A stretch of DNA of 55,518 bases. Source: Planctomycetota bacterium. Lineage in GTDB: Bacteria > Planctomycetota > Planctomycetia > Pirellulales > Pirellulaceae. The stretch lies in assembly GCA_017303505.1 (NCBI GenBank), contig JAFLCP010000035.1:1-55518 (forward strand), written 5' to 3'. The notes under the pieces were generated by a model that saw only the letters and a list, made by a program, of their open reading frames with translations, did not search any database and was not told where the DNA came from. Position numbers and translations under genes: made by a program. Of the stretch, positions 24,656-33,930 are shown one piece after another; positions within the stretch are counted from its first letter, which is position 1, and every line of letters begins with the position of its first letter.

Positions 24656-24682
24656 ACACTGAACACTGAACACTGAAAACTG
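24637..24682. repeat. Heptamer array ACTGAAC (5 copies plus part)
   Basis: Five full copies of ACTGAAC start at 24637, 24644, 24651, 24658 and 24665, followed by a partial one. The reductase stop codon (TGA at 24653-24655) falls inside the array, and the array ends about 16 bp from the 3' end of convergent thyA. Confidence 0.93.
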
Positions 24683-24697
24683 CCCCCTGCCCCCGTT

Positions 24698-25492
24698 TCA
24701 AACCGCCACGGGCGCCGAGATATGTGGATGAGGGTTGTAATCTACCAATTCAAAATCATCGAATTGGAAATCGAGAATACTTGCTGGCTTGCGTTTAATG
24801 ATCAACTTAGGGAGGGGGCGAGGCTCACGGGTGAGCTGCAATTCGGCCTGCTCAAAATGGTTCGTATAAAGATGCACATCACCAAAGGTATGCACAAAGT
24901 CACCTGGCTCTAAGTCGGTAACCTTCGCCATCATCATCAACAACAATGCATACGAGGCGATATTGAAGGGGACTCCCAAGAACAAATCGGCGCTGCGTTG
25001 GTACATTTGGCAACTCAACTTGCCAGAAGCAACATAGAATTGAAACAGCAAGTGGCATGGCGGAAGTGCCATTTGCTCAATCTCACCCACGTTCCAGGCG
25101 CTAACGATCAAGCGTCTTGAATCGGGGTTCGACCGAATTTGATTTTCGACTTGCACAATTTGGTCGATGACACGTCCATCAGCGCAACCCCAAGCGCGCC
25201 ATTGTTTGCCATAGACGGGTCCGAGGTTCCCGTTTTCATCCGCCCATTCATCCCAAATAGAAACTCGATTTTCTTTGAGATAAGCGATGTTGGTTTCACC
25301 TTTTAGAAACCATAGTAATTCATGGACAATGCTGCGCAAGTGAAGTTTTTTCGTGGTGATGAGGGGAAAGCCATCGGCCAGAGAAAAACGGAGTTGGTGC
25401 CCGAATAGACTACGCGTGCCAGTACCCGTTCGATCGGACTTGTCGGTTCCTTCCGCCAGAACCTTGCGCATCAAACCCAAATATTGATCCAT
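24698..25492 (-). CDS. thyA: Thymidylate synthase
   Basis: ThyA converts dUMP to dTMP using methylene-tetrahydrofolate. The 264-residue protein (same length as the E. coli enzyme) shows [39 protein letters not shown], the catalytic Cys in [30 protein letters not shown], and the C-terminal APVAV. The ATG at 25492 ([12 protein letters not shown]) matches the family start; an in-frame TTG two codons upstream is less likely. It follows the methyltransferase gene by 28 bp on the same strand. Its 3' end faces the heptamer array at 24637-24682. Confidence 0.97.
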   Translation of the reverse strand: MDQYLGLMRKVLAEGTDKSDRTGTGTRSLFGHQLRFSLADGFPLITTKKLHLRSIVHELLWFLKGETNIAYLKENRVSIWDEWADENGNLGPVYGKQWRAWGCADGRVIDQIVQVENQIRSNPDSRRLIVSAWNVGEIEQMALPPCHLLFQFYVASGKLSCQMYQRSADLFLGVPFNIASYALLLMMMAKVTDLEPGDFVHTFGDVHLYTNHFEQAELQLTREPRPLPKLIIKRKPASILDFQFDDFELVDYNPHPHISAPVAV

Positions 25493-25520
25493 GGCCAAAC
25501 GTATCCTGATTGTGAGCTCG

Positions 25521-26186
25521 TTATTTTTTTAGTGCCGACCAGGTCCAATGGCGATCGCTGGTCATGGTGACTTCGCTTTTGTCGAAGCCAAGTGATTCTA
25601 CCAAATTTTGAATTTCGTCGAGGGAGAGTGCCGCTTGCAAACTTTGACGAAACAGCTGCTTGGCGGTATCAGTGGCAGAACCGGTATACATTTCCACGAG
25701 TCTTTCGATTTCGTGGCTATCTTGAGGCCGAGCGAGATCACGGACAAAGATTCGTCCTTGGGATTTGACGACTCGCACCATCTCCCTGAGTACGATCACT
25801 GGATCCGGGATGTGGTGAATCAAGCTATTGGAAATAACCGCATCAAAAAAATCATCGGCGAATCCAAGCTTTTTGGCATCACCGTTGTGCAATTGAATGC
25901 GATTGCGTAAACCTTCGGCCTCGATGTGGTAACGAGCCAACTCTAACATCGACACAGCCGCATCACTGGCCATAACGCGAATCGATTTGTCCAGACAACA
26001 TAAATCAACGGGGATCAAGGCAGTTCCCGTACCTAAGTCAAGAATGTCGTTGCCGCATCGTGTTGTTGCCAGAAAATCTTCGGCAAATTTTCGATTGACG
26101 GCAGCGTGATCCATGGCGTCATATTCGTTTGCCTCTTCCGGTGTGTCCATGTACTCAGGTTCGAGCACTCTTGTCAAGGAACTCAT
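25521..26186 (-). CDS. SAM-dependent class I methyltransferase
   Basis: The 221-residue protein has the class I SAM methyltransferase core: motif [14 protein letters not shown], motif II region [36 protein letters not shown], and [21 protein letters not shown] (UbiE-like post-motif). The first ~35 residues ([20 protein letters not shown]) resemble a UbiE-like subgroup of small-molecule methyltransferases. The substrate is unknown. Its ATG follows the permease stop codon directly (TAAATG), so translation is probably coupled. Some homologues in planctomycetes are annotated only as methyltransferase. Confidence 0.88.
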   Translation of the reverse strand: MSSLTRVLEPEYMDTPEEANEYDAMDHAAVNRKFAEDFLATTRCGNDILDLGTGTALIPVDLCCLDKSIRVMASDAAVSMLELARYHIEAEGLRNRIQLHNGDAKKLGFADDFFDAVISNSLIHHIPDPVIVLREMVRVVKSQGRIFVRDLARPQDSHEIERLVEMYTGSATDTAKQLFRQSLQAALSLDEIQNLVESLGFDKSEVTMTSDRHWTWSALKK

Positions 26187-27863
26187 TTATACGCCCTCTC
26201 CCGCCTCGTAAAACTCATCTGGCATATTGTCCTGGGCGCTGCGAACCAGATACTTATGCCAACCAAACAACAGGACGGCCGTGACGATATAGGCCAAAAC
26301 CAAGTTGCCTGATTGCTCTAACATCTTGGCATCGGTCATCCACAAATCACTGGAACCAAACCAAGCTTTTCCACCATAGCCTGGCAAAAACAAACGAGCG
26401 TTGGAATAAGGCGAATGAATCACACCGAAGAAAGTTAGGAACGCAGCAACTCCCATGCAGATCGCTGCCTTGTCCAACTTTCGATCGATTGCCAATGCGA
26501 GACACGAAGACCACAACAAACTGACAATCAGAAAACCGTTGGACAGAAGCAAAGCGGTTGAAAGATTGTTCTTAAGCACCTCTCCCTTGAGAGTTCCCGG
26601 ATTTAAGCCTGCTGCATTCGTAGCAGGATCCCCCCAGATTTGCCCGACAAAGTTGATCGACAACAAAGCCAACGCCGGAACACACGCAAATGCCACCGCT
26701 GCATAATGTCGTTTGGGTGTTGCCAAAAAACTCTGAGCAGTGATTTCGAGACCAATAAAAAGTAGAATCGGATAGACGGCAGCTTTTGGTGTCCACAGAT
26801 AAACGTACCCGAAGAATCCGAGCGTTCCCGCTGCTCCGATAAATATTGCTGTTGCTAACGTGTAAGCAGCTCGCCCTCCCATCGCTTTGTAAGCAGGGTG
26901 CCCGATGTAGGGTGTCGTTTGAACAACACCACCGCATAATGCTGCTGCCAGCGTCGCAATGGCTTCGATACCGATCACCACCGACGTATTGTATTTGTCG
27001 CCTGCTGCAGCAGCGCTCTCTGTACAATCGATGCCACCTACGACAGTACCCAAAGCAAATGGGATCACGATTGGCAAATAAGGAATCGTATCGGACATTC
27101 TGTTTAACCACTCGAAGTTCCACACCGAAGTCCAACCGGTCGGCATGAGAGCCGCATTTGGATCAAACTCAATTCCTTCGCCATGTATCATGCCGAGCCC
27201 GCACATGCTGAAATAAACAAGCCCACCCACGAGCAATGCGGCGACGGTGCCTGGCACTTTGAACGGCAGAGGAACGCGTCCGATGAGACTGATCAAAATA
27301 ATCGCAGTCGAAGCGAGCCCCACTACCGGATAATGCATCACTTCCAACAACGGAAGGAAACTGATCAACACCAGTGCGATGGCGGCTAATGAGCCCAGCA
27401 AACCGGCACGTGGAAACAAGCGATGAATCCAATTGGAGCCAAAGGCACAGAAGACTTTAAAGATACCGCTGACCAGCAGTGCGCAAATTCCGATCTGCCA
27501 GGCATAGGTGGCTGCATCATTTTCCGCCAAGCCCAGGTTGTTTTTCGCGTGCAAGAAGGCGGGCCCCAACACAAACAGTGCCGTGCCAAAGGTGCTAGGC
27601 GTATCGAGCCCTAGCGGCATCGCGGTCACTTGTTTTCCGGTTTTGGACGCCAACTGAAACGCTAGCAAAAAATACAGAAAATCGCCGACGAAAACGCCGA
27701 TGGCGGTGCCTGGCACCAAGTGTCGGAGTGCAAATTCTACCGGAAATTGAAAAATCGTACTGAGCAGGCTGACAATGAGGATGAGTCCCGCCAAATTGTC
27801 TAAAACCAAGCCAAAAAAGGCATTTATGTCGCCTGTCGACGCCCAGTGGTACTTTTTTTCCAT
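26187..27863 (-). CDS. Multi-pass NCS2-like permease
   Basis: The 558-residue protein has about 12-14 hydrophobic helices, with polar loops such as LASKTGKQVTAMPLGLDTPSTFGTALF and the core motif GGIDCTESAAAAGDKYNT. This pattern is like the NCS2/AzgA-type (xanthine, uracil, vitamin C or guanine-hypoxanthine) permeases; substrate cannot be read. The ATG at 27863 (MEKKYHWASTGDINAFFG) is preferred to a GTG at 27899 without ribosome binding site. It opens a minus-strand unit permease-methyltransferase-thyA; the presence of thyA gives weak support for a nucleobase substrate. Confidence 0.8.
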   Translation of the reverse strand: MEKKYHWASTGDINAFFGLVLDNLAGLILIVSLLSTIFQFPVEFALRHLVPGTAIGVFVGDFLYFLLAFQLASKTGKQVTAMPLGLDTPSTFGTALFVLGPAFLHAKNNLGLAENDAATYAWQIGICALLVSGIFKVFCAFGSNWIHRLFPRAGLLGSLAAIALVLISFLPLLEVMHYPVVGLASTAIILISLIGRVPLPFKVPGTVAALLVGGLVYFSMCGLGMIHGEGIEFDPNAALMPTGWTSVWNFEWLNRMSDTIPYLPIVIPFALGTVVGGIDCTESAAAAGDKYNTSVVIGIEAIATLAAALCGGVVQTTPYIGHPAYKAMGGRAAYTLATAIFIGAAGTLGFFGYVYLWTPKAAVYPILLFIGLEITAQSFLATPKRHYAAVAFACVPALALLSINFVGQIWGDPATNAAGLNPGTLKGEVLKNNLSTALLLSNGFLIVSLLWSSCLALAIDRKLDKAAICMGVAAFLTFFGVIHSPYSNARLFLPGYGGKAWFGSSDLWMTDAKMLEQSGNLVLAYIVTAVLLFGWHKYLVRSAQDNMPDEFYEAGEGV

Positions 27864-28185
27864 CCCGAAATCCCGTTTGGCACCAGAATTGCTCTTCACC
27901 GCATTACTGCCAAACTGACGCTGGTTAGCAATTTGCGGAAAACCGCTAAGGAATCTAACGGGTACAAGAGGCAGATGTCAAAGGAGTGGGCTCATCTCCC
28001 CCTTCTTTGTCAGGAAATTGTTTTGACCTCGGCTAGCCACTTGCCCTACAATGGGGTGATCCTGGCAGTAAAAGCGGCCAACGGATAAGCGAAAATTGGA
28101 CATGATGTCGCAACTTGCGACAATATGTGTCGCGAAAACGAACGCCGCAAAATTGTTGCAGCGAGACTTTGGACAGGGACATGCC
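27864..28185. other. Divergent regulatory region
   Basis: These 322 bp separate the divergent permease and second ECF sigma genes and should hold both promoters. The only strong element is the palindrome at 28106-28122 with an extra half site (listed separately). No small gene is evident. Confidence 0.5.
28106..28122. promoter_or_regulatory. Candidate operator: 8-bp perfect inverted repeat upstream of an ECF sigma gene
   Basis: TGTCGCAA, one spacer base and TTGCGACA form a perfect 17-bp palindrome. A further half site, TGTCGCGA, lies at 28128-28135, starting 22 bp (about two helical turns) after the first. The palindrome lies 64 bp upstream of the ECF sigma ATG (28186) and about 240 bp from the permease start. 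This is typical of a dimeric regulator binding site; no regulator is identified. Confidence 0.55.
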
Positions 28186-28839
28186 ATGCTGACTGAAATT
28201 CACAAGGACGTTTCATCAAACAACACCAGCGAAAACGCTTTAAGCGACGAGCAACTCTTCGCACGTTTTCGTGAATCGGGTGACCGTGAAGTATTTAGTT
28301 TGTTGGTGAAGCGTTACGAGCGCGAAGTATTTGGTTACCTCAAACGCTATTTGGGTGATCAACAACTTGCCGAAGATGTGTTCCAAGCGACCTTTATTAC
28401 GGTTTATCGCAAAGCGGAACAGTTTGAAGCGGGTCGTGCTTTCCGCCCATGGCTGTATACGATCGCAACCAACAAAGCGATCGATGCTCAGCGTGCAAAA
28501 AAACGCTCTCGTTTGCGTAGTCTTGATGCTGACCTTTCCCATTCGGGAAATTCGTCACAAAGTAACGGTCGTCCATCTTCCATGCTTGAGCAATTGGTGG
28601 ATGCTTCCGCGGATGTTCAAGGTGAAAGTGCTCGTAGCGAAACCCGCCAAGAAGTTCGCGAAGCGATGGAAGAACTGAATGATATCTCCAAACAAGTGAT
28701 TCATTTGGTTTATTTTCAAGGTATGAAGTACAGTGAAGCGGCAGAAACGCTCGACATTCCTATTGGAACCGTTCGCAGTCGGCTTCATATGGCCATCCGC
28801 AAACTTCAGGAGATTTGGCAAAGAAAAGGTCGAAAGTAG
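28186..28839 (+). CDS. ECF-type RNA polymerase sigma factor
   Basis: This 217-residue sigma-70 family factor has region 2 (LFARFRESGDREVFSLLVKRYEREVF, LAEDVFQATFITVYRKA, FRPWLYTIATNKAIDAQR) and region 4 (ELNDISKQVIHLVYFQGMKYSEAAETLDIPIGTVRSRL). A Ser/Asn-rich linker joins them. The ATG at 28186 has AGGGA about 6 nt upstream; an earlier in-frame start at 28096 would add 30 residues not typical of the family. The gene is followed 165 bp later by an anti-sigma-like membrane protein that may bind it. The palindrome upstream may control it. Confidence 0.93.
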   Translation: MLTEIHKDVSSNNTSENALSDEQLFARFRESGDREVFSLLVKRYEREVFGYLKRYLGDQQLAEDVFQATFITVYRKAEQFEAGRAFRPWLYTIATNKAIDAQRAKKRSRLRSLDADLSHSGNSSQSNGRPSSMLEQLVDASADVQGESARSETRQEVREAMEELNDISKQVIHLVYFQGMKYSEAAETLDIPIGTVRSRLHMAIRKLQEIWQRKGRK

Positions 28840-29004
28840 CCTGCGGCCAAATGCGCCGTTTTGAAAAAGGGCGCGAACTTTGGAGCACTAGGCTACGTTT
28901 GGTATACAGACGAGGATTCAACTCGGAGGTAAGCCAAACACTTAGCTTGCCAAGGGCGGATTAGCTTACGTATCGTTGATTTCTGTTGTGGACTTAGTTA
29001 ACGA

Positions 29005-30192
29005 ATGTCAGTATCAGACGAGGACCTTATTGGTTTTGCACTAGGGGCATTGGAGCCAGCCGAACAGGCTCGCGTCGCTGCCGCTCTTCAAGTGAACCCA
29101 ATATTGCGAGAGCGATTGGCCGAGATCAAAGCGGCCCTTACCCCTCTCGAAGAAATCTTCGAAGAGGATTCGACTCCACCTGCGGGTTTGGCCGAGCGAA
29201 CAATGGCTCGGATTGCTGACGAACCGGATCTACAGCCACTATCACCCGATTCCAAAGTTCCTGTTCAAAAGGTCGCTGATCGTATTCGCCCATCCAACGG
29301 TGGTTACGAATTCGACGATACCAAAACGGGATTTCGATTTTGGGACTCGCTCGCCCTGTCCGCAAGTTTCCTACTCCTAGCAAGCTTGTTTTTCCCAGCT
29401 TTGCTAAATGGACGTTCACACGCTCGCCGCGTCGAGTGCTCCTACAACCTTTCGTCGCTCGCTTCGCTGCTAACCCAATACGCCAGCCTTGCAACCGAAG
29501 GACGCATTCCAGAAGTTGAGAAAAGTGGCTACCGCAGCTTTGCAGGAATCTATGCTGTTCAACTGAATGATGCTTATCTTCTTGAGGACACCAAACAGCT
29601 TTGGTGCCCCAGCATGGTTTCCTTCAGTCCAGAATGCCAAATCACTTTGCCCAGTGATGATCGATTGCGAACGGCTACAAGTTCGGAAATGTCGTTGTTC
29701 CGCAGTTGGGTAGGTGGCAACTACGCTTATAATTTGGGCGTTGTCGATGGTCGACGATTGAAAGCACCTCGGTACTTGGGTCGAACTCAATTTGCCTGGC
29801 TGGGCGATGCGCCAATCATCACGGATACGAACAACACGCCGATCTTTTCGAGGATTCACGAATCTTACCTCGACGCAAACTCGCGAGCCGCCGGTTTGAC
29901 CTCTTCCCAGTGGTGGACCATCGCCGGGGGAGCTGAACTTGATTGCGAAGAAGGCCGCTGCAATGGCCGAATGACTTGGTTGTCACACGAAGGCCGAGGC
30001 TTCAATATCGTTTTCGAAGATGGGCATGTGGCCTTCATCAGCTTGCGGGGAATATCCCCAGAAGGTCTAGCACCTTACCTGAACCACGCTGGAAGCTTAG
30101 AAGCGGGCATCGAGCCCAACGACTCGGCTTTGGGCCCCAGCCCATTTGGTCCGTGGACAATCACACCAGCCATCTCCCGCTCATCGCGTTGA
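29005..30192 (+). CDS. Membrane protein with anti-sigma-like N-terminus and pseudopilin-like exterior domain
   Basis: The 395-residue product starts with an alpha-helical cytoplasmic region (residues 1-70, DEDLIGFALGALEPAEQARVAAAL) resembling anti-sigma factors such as RskA, but it has no HxxxCxxC zinc ligands. A membrane helix follows (about 113-135, FWDSLALSASFLLLASLFFPALL). The exterior part begins RVECSYNLSSLASLLTQYA, which resembles the N-terminus of DUF1559/type IV pilin-like proteins, and carries NIVFEDGHVAFI, resembling the pilin-like planctomycete motif before the C-terminus. It lies just after the ECF gene, so an anti-sigma role is likely. It may sense the envelope. Some residues of the DUF1559 pattern are divergent, so that part is tentative. 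Confidence 0.75.
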   Translation: MSVSDEDLIGFALGALEPAEQARVAAALQVNPILRERLAEIKAALTPLEEIFEEDSTPPAGLAERTMARIADEPDLQPLSPDSKVPVQKVADRIRPSNGGYEFDDTKTGFRFWDSLALSASFLLLASLFFPALLNGRSHARRVECSYNLSSLASLLTQYASLATEGRIPEVEKSGYRSFAGIYAVQLNDAYLLEDTKQLWCPSMVSFSPECQITLPSDDRLRTATSSEMSLFRSWVGGNYAYNLGVVDGRRLKAPRYLGRTQFAWLGDAPIITDTNNTPIFSRIHESYLDANSRAAGLTSSQWWTIAGGAELDCEEGRCNGRMTWLSHEGRGFNIVFEDGHVAFISLRGISPEGLAPYLNHAGSLEAGIEPNDSALGPSPFGPWTITPAISRSSR

Positions 30193-30272
30193 TCAATTAA
30201 ACTAGGTCTGATGATCGCTCGATTGCGATTTCAGGTCTTCTTTATCTCCCCGATCACTGTTAGCGGAATTCC

Positions 30273-30596
30273 ATGTCCTCCTCGAAAAAACGCTTAGCCC
30301 ACCATGTTTTCTTTACTTTGCATGACTCTTCGGATGCAAAGATCCAAGAACTAAAAGCCGCCTGCCACAAGTACCTTGACAATCATCCTGGGCTTGATTC
30401 GTTTGCGGTCGGTGTCCTCAATCCAGATCTTGCGCGTCCCGTCAACGATCGTGGATATCATGTGAGCCTACACGTTGTTTTCGATTCACGTGAATCGCAT
30501 GATGTGTATCAAACGGCACCTCGACATCTCGAATTCATCGCTGAGCAAAAACCGAATTGGTCGCAAGTTCGCGTGTTCGATAGCGACTTAGACTAA
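30273..30596 (+). CDS. Dabb-family (stress-responsive A/B barrel) protein
   Basis: The 107-residue protein matches the Dabb fold, dimeric alpha/beta barrels found in stress and catabolic proteins. It shows RLAHHVFFTLHDSSDAKIQEL at the N-terminus, GLDSFAVGVLNPDL, GYHVSLHVVFDSRESHDVYQ and PRHLEFI. The conserved Hxx pattern at the N-terminus and the Y-x-T-x-P-x-H-x-x-F segment are typical. Function is unknown. It ends 19 bp before glcF on the same strand, so they may share a transcript. Confidence 0.88.
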   Translation: MSSSKKRLAHHVFFTLHDSSDAKIQELKAACHKYLDNHPGLDSFAVGVLNPDLARPVNDRGYHVSLHVVFDSRESHDVYQTAPRHLEFIAEQKPNWSQVRVFDSDLD

Positions 30597-30615
30597 ACTC
30601 TGCGAAAGACGTGTT

Positions 30616-31872
30616 ATGCAACACAACATACCGGTTGGGGAACTACCACCGCGTGGCGAAGAGATGGCCAAAGCAGTGCAAACCTGCGTCCATTGCGGCT
30701 TCTGCTTGCCGACGTGCCCAACGTACCAAGTGCTGGGTCAAGAAACCGATTCCCCTCGCGGCCGTATCTTCTTGATGAAAGAAGTTCTGGAAGGGAAGTT
30801 GGAAGTTGCCGATGTTCAAAAACATTTGGATCAGTGCCTCGGTTGCTTGGCTTGTCAAACGGCATGTCCCTCTGGTGTGCATTACGGCGACTTGATCAGC
30901 CCATTCCGAGATTGGGTTCGCGAAACAGGTAAACAGCCTTGGTCTCTGCGGCGATGGATTGCTAGTCTGGTTCTACCACGTCCTTGGTTGTTTCGACTCG
31001 CGTTACAAGCTGGGCAACTGGTACGCAATCGCTTATGGCTAGTTCCGCCCACCTTGCGCCCCATGGTTGCCATGGTTCCACCTGAGGTACCGAAGGAAAT
31101 TAAACTGGCAGAATTTACGCCAGCCCAAGGAACCAAACGAGGGACAGTCGCCCTCTTAGCCGGTTGTGCTCAACAAGTTCTTTCGCCCGATATCAATGCG
31201 GCCACAATTCGTGTCTTGTCACGTCAAGGCTTCGATGTCGTCATACCGCCGACTCAAGGTTGCTGTGGTGCACTTGCTTGGCACGTTGGTAACGGGCCGC
31301 TTGCCAAGACCCAAGCGCGCACCAATATCAAAGCGTTCGAAATTGAATGCGATGCGATCTTGTCCAATGCCGCTGGCTGCGGTTCCGGACTCAAAGAATA
31401 TGGGCTGATCCTCAAAGGCGAATCCGACGAATCGGCTGGCAAGAAATTTGCCACGAGAGTTCGCGATGTTTGTGAGTTCTTGGATGAAGTTGGATTGATT
31501 GATCCACCGACTCTGGCAAGTCCGATGCGGGTGGCTTATCACGATGCCTGCCATTTGGCGCATGCGCAAGGCGTCACCTCAGCTCCACGGAAATTGTTGC
31601 GGTCGATCAAACAATTAGAACTCGCAGAACTCGAACATGGCGAAATATGTTGCGGCTCTGCCGGTACTTACAACATCGACCAACCGCTCCTCGCTGCCGA
31701 ACTTGGAAAGCGGAAAGCAGAAAGCGTGATAACAACCGGTGCTTGTTGCTTAGTGACCGGTAACATCGGTTGCATGGTGCAAATCCATCAATCACTTGCC
31801 AAACTAGGACATCCACTTCCCGTATTGCACACGATCCAACTTTTGGACCAAGCCTATTCCGCCAAGAAGTAA
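30616..31872 (+). CDS. glcF: Glycolate oxidase iron-sulfur subunit
   Basis: GlcF passes electrons from the FAD subunits of glycolate oxidase. The 418-residue protein has two 4Fe-4S motifs (CVHCGFCLPTCP and CLGCLACQTACP) and two CCG domains (AGCAQQVL...GCCGALAWHVG, and DACHLAHAQG...ICCGSAGTYNI). Motif order and length are typical of GlcF. The partners glcE and glcD are at 53446-55518 on the minus strand, about 22 kb away, instead of next to it as in E. coli. No signal peptide is seen; the complex sits at the cytoplasmic membrane face. The start at 30616 is the first ATG after the Dabb stop. Confidence 0.94.
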   Translation: MQHNIPVGELPPRGEEMAKAVQTCVHCGFCLPTCPTYQVLGQETDSPRGRIFLMKEVLEGKLEVADVQKHLDQCLGCLACQTACPSGVHYGDLISPFRDWVRETGKQPWSLRRWIASLVLPRPWLFRLALQAGQLVRNRLWLVPPTLRPMVAMVPPEVPKEIKLAEFTPAQGTKRGTVALLAGCAQQVLSPDINAATIRVLSRQGFDVVIPPTQGCCGALAWHVGNGPLAKTQARTNIKAFEIECDAILSNAAGCGSGLKEYGLILKGESDESAGKKFATRVRDVCEFLDEVGLIDPPTLASPMRVAYHDACHLAHAQGVTSAPRKLLRSIKQLELAELEHGEICCGSAGTYNIDQPLLAAELGKRKAESVITTGACCLVTGNIGCMVQIHQSLAKLGHPLPVLHTIQLLDQAYSAKK

Positions 31873-32010
31873 ATGCTTCAGAAAATCTGACATCGTCGTC
31901 AGTCGAAGAGTGGTGCTTGTACTGAATCCGAACGTTCGACAACTAGCACCATTTCATTGAGCACACCTCGTTTTCGTTTCTTTTCTTGTGTGCATTTCGT
32001 AGGCTTTCAC

Positions 32011-32044
32011 AAAAAAAAGGCTTGGTCGCCTCGGCGACCAAGCC
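32011..32044 (-). terminator. Rho-independent terminator for the Gfo/Idh/MocA gene
   Basis: GGCTTGGTCGCC (32019-32030) and GGCGACCAAGCC (32033-32044) form a perfect 12-bp stem. On the minus strand this is followed by eight T residues (A-run 32011-32018). It lies about 35 bp after the gene's stop at 32079. Confidence 0.9.
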
Positions 32045-32078
32045 TCGATTATTTCGGGCTCATTCAACTTCGCTCAGA

Positions 32079-33467
32079 TTACAGAATCTTCTTGAGATTT
32101 TCTGAACCTGGCTTTGGAATGAAGTATCGCATGTTGGAGTCTGGCTTCAATGGTGGTTCATCGTTGATCGTTTTCATTGCGTCCGTATCGGCCAACTTCA
32201 ACTCGCTGTTAAGACATTCTTTCCAGCTCAACTTCTTGCCGCTGTAGGTCGCCATACGGCCCATGATCGCGGTCAATGTGCTGTAAGCACCATATTCACC
32301 TTCGTTTGGAATCTCACCCTTTCGCAATGAAGCGAAGAGGTCAAAGTGTTCTTCTTGCCAACCATCTTGTCGACCGTCGTGCTTCCACACCACGTTGTTC
32401 TTGTTGTCGTAAATGGTTGCACCGCTGATATCGCACCAACCTTTGCTGCCGTGAGCAAATTCGGAAACAGCACTCCAGGTTTCTGGAACGTGTCGGCATT
32501 GGCTCAACAGCTTTGTGCCACCTTCGTAGGTGAATTCCACAAAGTGATGATCATAAATCTGACCAAAATCAACGCCGTCGCGAACTTGACGACCACCTTG
32601 GCCTTGGGCTTCTACAGGGTAACCTTTCATCAACCAGTTAATGACGTCAAGATTGTGAATGTGCTGTTCGACGATGTGGTCACCGCAGATCCAATTGAAG
32701 TAATACCAGTTTTGAATCTGATATTCCAACTCGGTCCACTTAGGATCGCGAGCCTTCATCCACACACCATCGTTATTCCAATATGCACGAGCCAACAAGA
32801 TATCGCCAATCGCACCTTCTTGAAGCTTGTTGATGGTCTGAATGTAAGATTGTTCGTGGTGACGTTGAAGGCCCACAGCAACTGCGAGACCTTTCTTCTT
32901 AGCTACTTCGTTTGCAGCCAATACGCGGCGAACACCAGGAGCATCGGTCGCAACTGGCTTTTCCATGAAGACATGCTTGCCCGCTTCAATGGCAGCTTCG
33001 AATTGAATGGGACGAAAACCTGGAGGTGTTGCCAAGATTACCAAATCGCAATCGGTAGCCAAAACGCCTTTGTAGGCGTCCAAACCAATAAAGCGGCGAT
33101 CTTCAGAAACATCAACTCGTTCGTTGTGTTTGCCTTTGATCGCTCGCATCGCTTGCTGCAAACGGCTCTCAAATGCATCTGCCATAGCGACCAATTTCAC
33201 AGCGCCTGACTTTTCATTCGTATTGAGAGCTTGAATACAGGCCCCCGTTCCACGGCCACCGCAACCAATCAAGCCGACCTTGATTTCATCGCTTCCAAAC
33301 GCATGGGCTCCACGAGCGACAGGCAGCGTATTCATTACCGCAGTTCCCGCCATCGCACCACCTGCAACCAGTAATGAAGAGCTTTTTAGAAACCCGCGAC
33401 GACTTGAATCGGTCGCTTGGTTTCCTGTGGATTCAGTGTTGTTTTCCACGTTGTTTTCCTGACTCAT
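32079..33467 (-). CDS. Tat-exported Gfo/Idh/MocA-family oxidoreductase
   Basis: The 462-residue product has a Tat signal (SSRRGFLKSSSLLVAGGAM, twin Arg in SRRGFLK). An NAD(P)-binding Rossmann motif (VGLIGCGGRGTGACIQAL) and the EKP motif (FMEKPVATDAPG) of the Gfo/Idh/MocA family follow. The C-terminal domain contains WNNDGVWM and QGGRQVRDGVDFGQIYDHHF, common in planctomycete members. Such Tat-exported enzymes fold with a nucleotide cofactor in the cytoplasm and act on sugars or glycosides; the substrate is unknown. A strong terminator follows. The gene stands alone on the minus strand. Confidence 0.93.
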   Translation of the reverse strand: MSQENNVENNTESTGNQATDSSRRGFLKSSSLLVAGGAMAGTAVMNTLPVARGAHAFGSDEIKVGLIGCGGRGTGACIQALNTNEKSGAVKLVAMADAFESRLQQAMRAIKGKHNERVDVSEDRRFIGLDAYKGVLATDCDLVILATPPGFRPIQFEAAIEAGKHVFMEKPVATDAPGVRRVLAANEVAKKKGLAVAVGLQRHHEQSYIQTINKLQEGAIGDILLARAYWNNDGVWMKARDPKWTELEYQIQNWYYFNWICGDHIVEQHIHNLDVINWLMKGYPVEAQGQGGRQVRDGVDFGQIYDHHFVEFTYEGGTKLLSQCRHVPETWSAVSEFAHGSKGWCDISGATIYDNKNNVVWKHDGRQDGWQEEHFDLFASLRKGEIPNEGEYGAYSTLTAIMGRMATYSGKKLSWKECLNSELKLADTDAMKTINDEPPLKPDSNMRYFIPKPGSENLKKIL

Positions 33468-33930
33468 CCGGGCACCCCGTTCAATTGAGAAATTAAGTGA
33501 GCATCGTTGAATTGTATTCTGCTTTGATTGGTCGATGTGCGACCACTTCCATCATGAGCTCAAAAAACCGTCTATCCTATCAGCGTACAGAGACGTCGCT
33601 CAGCTCTTGAGGCTGATCGAATCCGATCACATGTTGGGTAGGCAAGTGAGGTGAGTTCTGTATGGGAGTCACAGATGATCAATGGCCAGCGCATCCCCAT
33701 AGGGAGGCAATAAAGGCCGCAGATCTACCCCTATAGTACCCTACTTCCGAAGGAGTTGCAAGCACTTCTGCGGGGCGGTTCGTGGCTGGCCCGAGCCACA
33801 AATAAGGGCGAGAACTGGGCCATTAATGAGAAAAGGCGAGGATGCGTCCCTGCATCCTCGCCTTTTCCTCGCAGCAGTCGTCCGTGACCGCACATCCATG
33901 CCGTTGCCGGCAGGGCGATGTCTCAATGAT
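33468..33930. other. Intergenic region
   Basis: These 463 bp lie between the Gfo/Idh/MocA start and the BBP7 stop. The only feature I can support is the terminator hairpin at 33831-33866. The rest, including 33480-33830, contains no clear gene, tRNA or structured RNA. Confidence 0.4.
33831..33866 (-). terminator. Terminator for the BBP7/pilus-N unit
   Basis: AAAAGGCGAGGATGC (33831-33845) pairs perfectly with GCATCCTCGCCTTTT (33852-33866) around a 6-nt loop, a 15-bp stem ending in T residues on both strands. It lies about 65 bp after the BBP7 stop and could also stop transcription on the plus strand. Confidence 0.85.
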
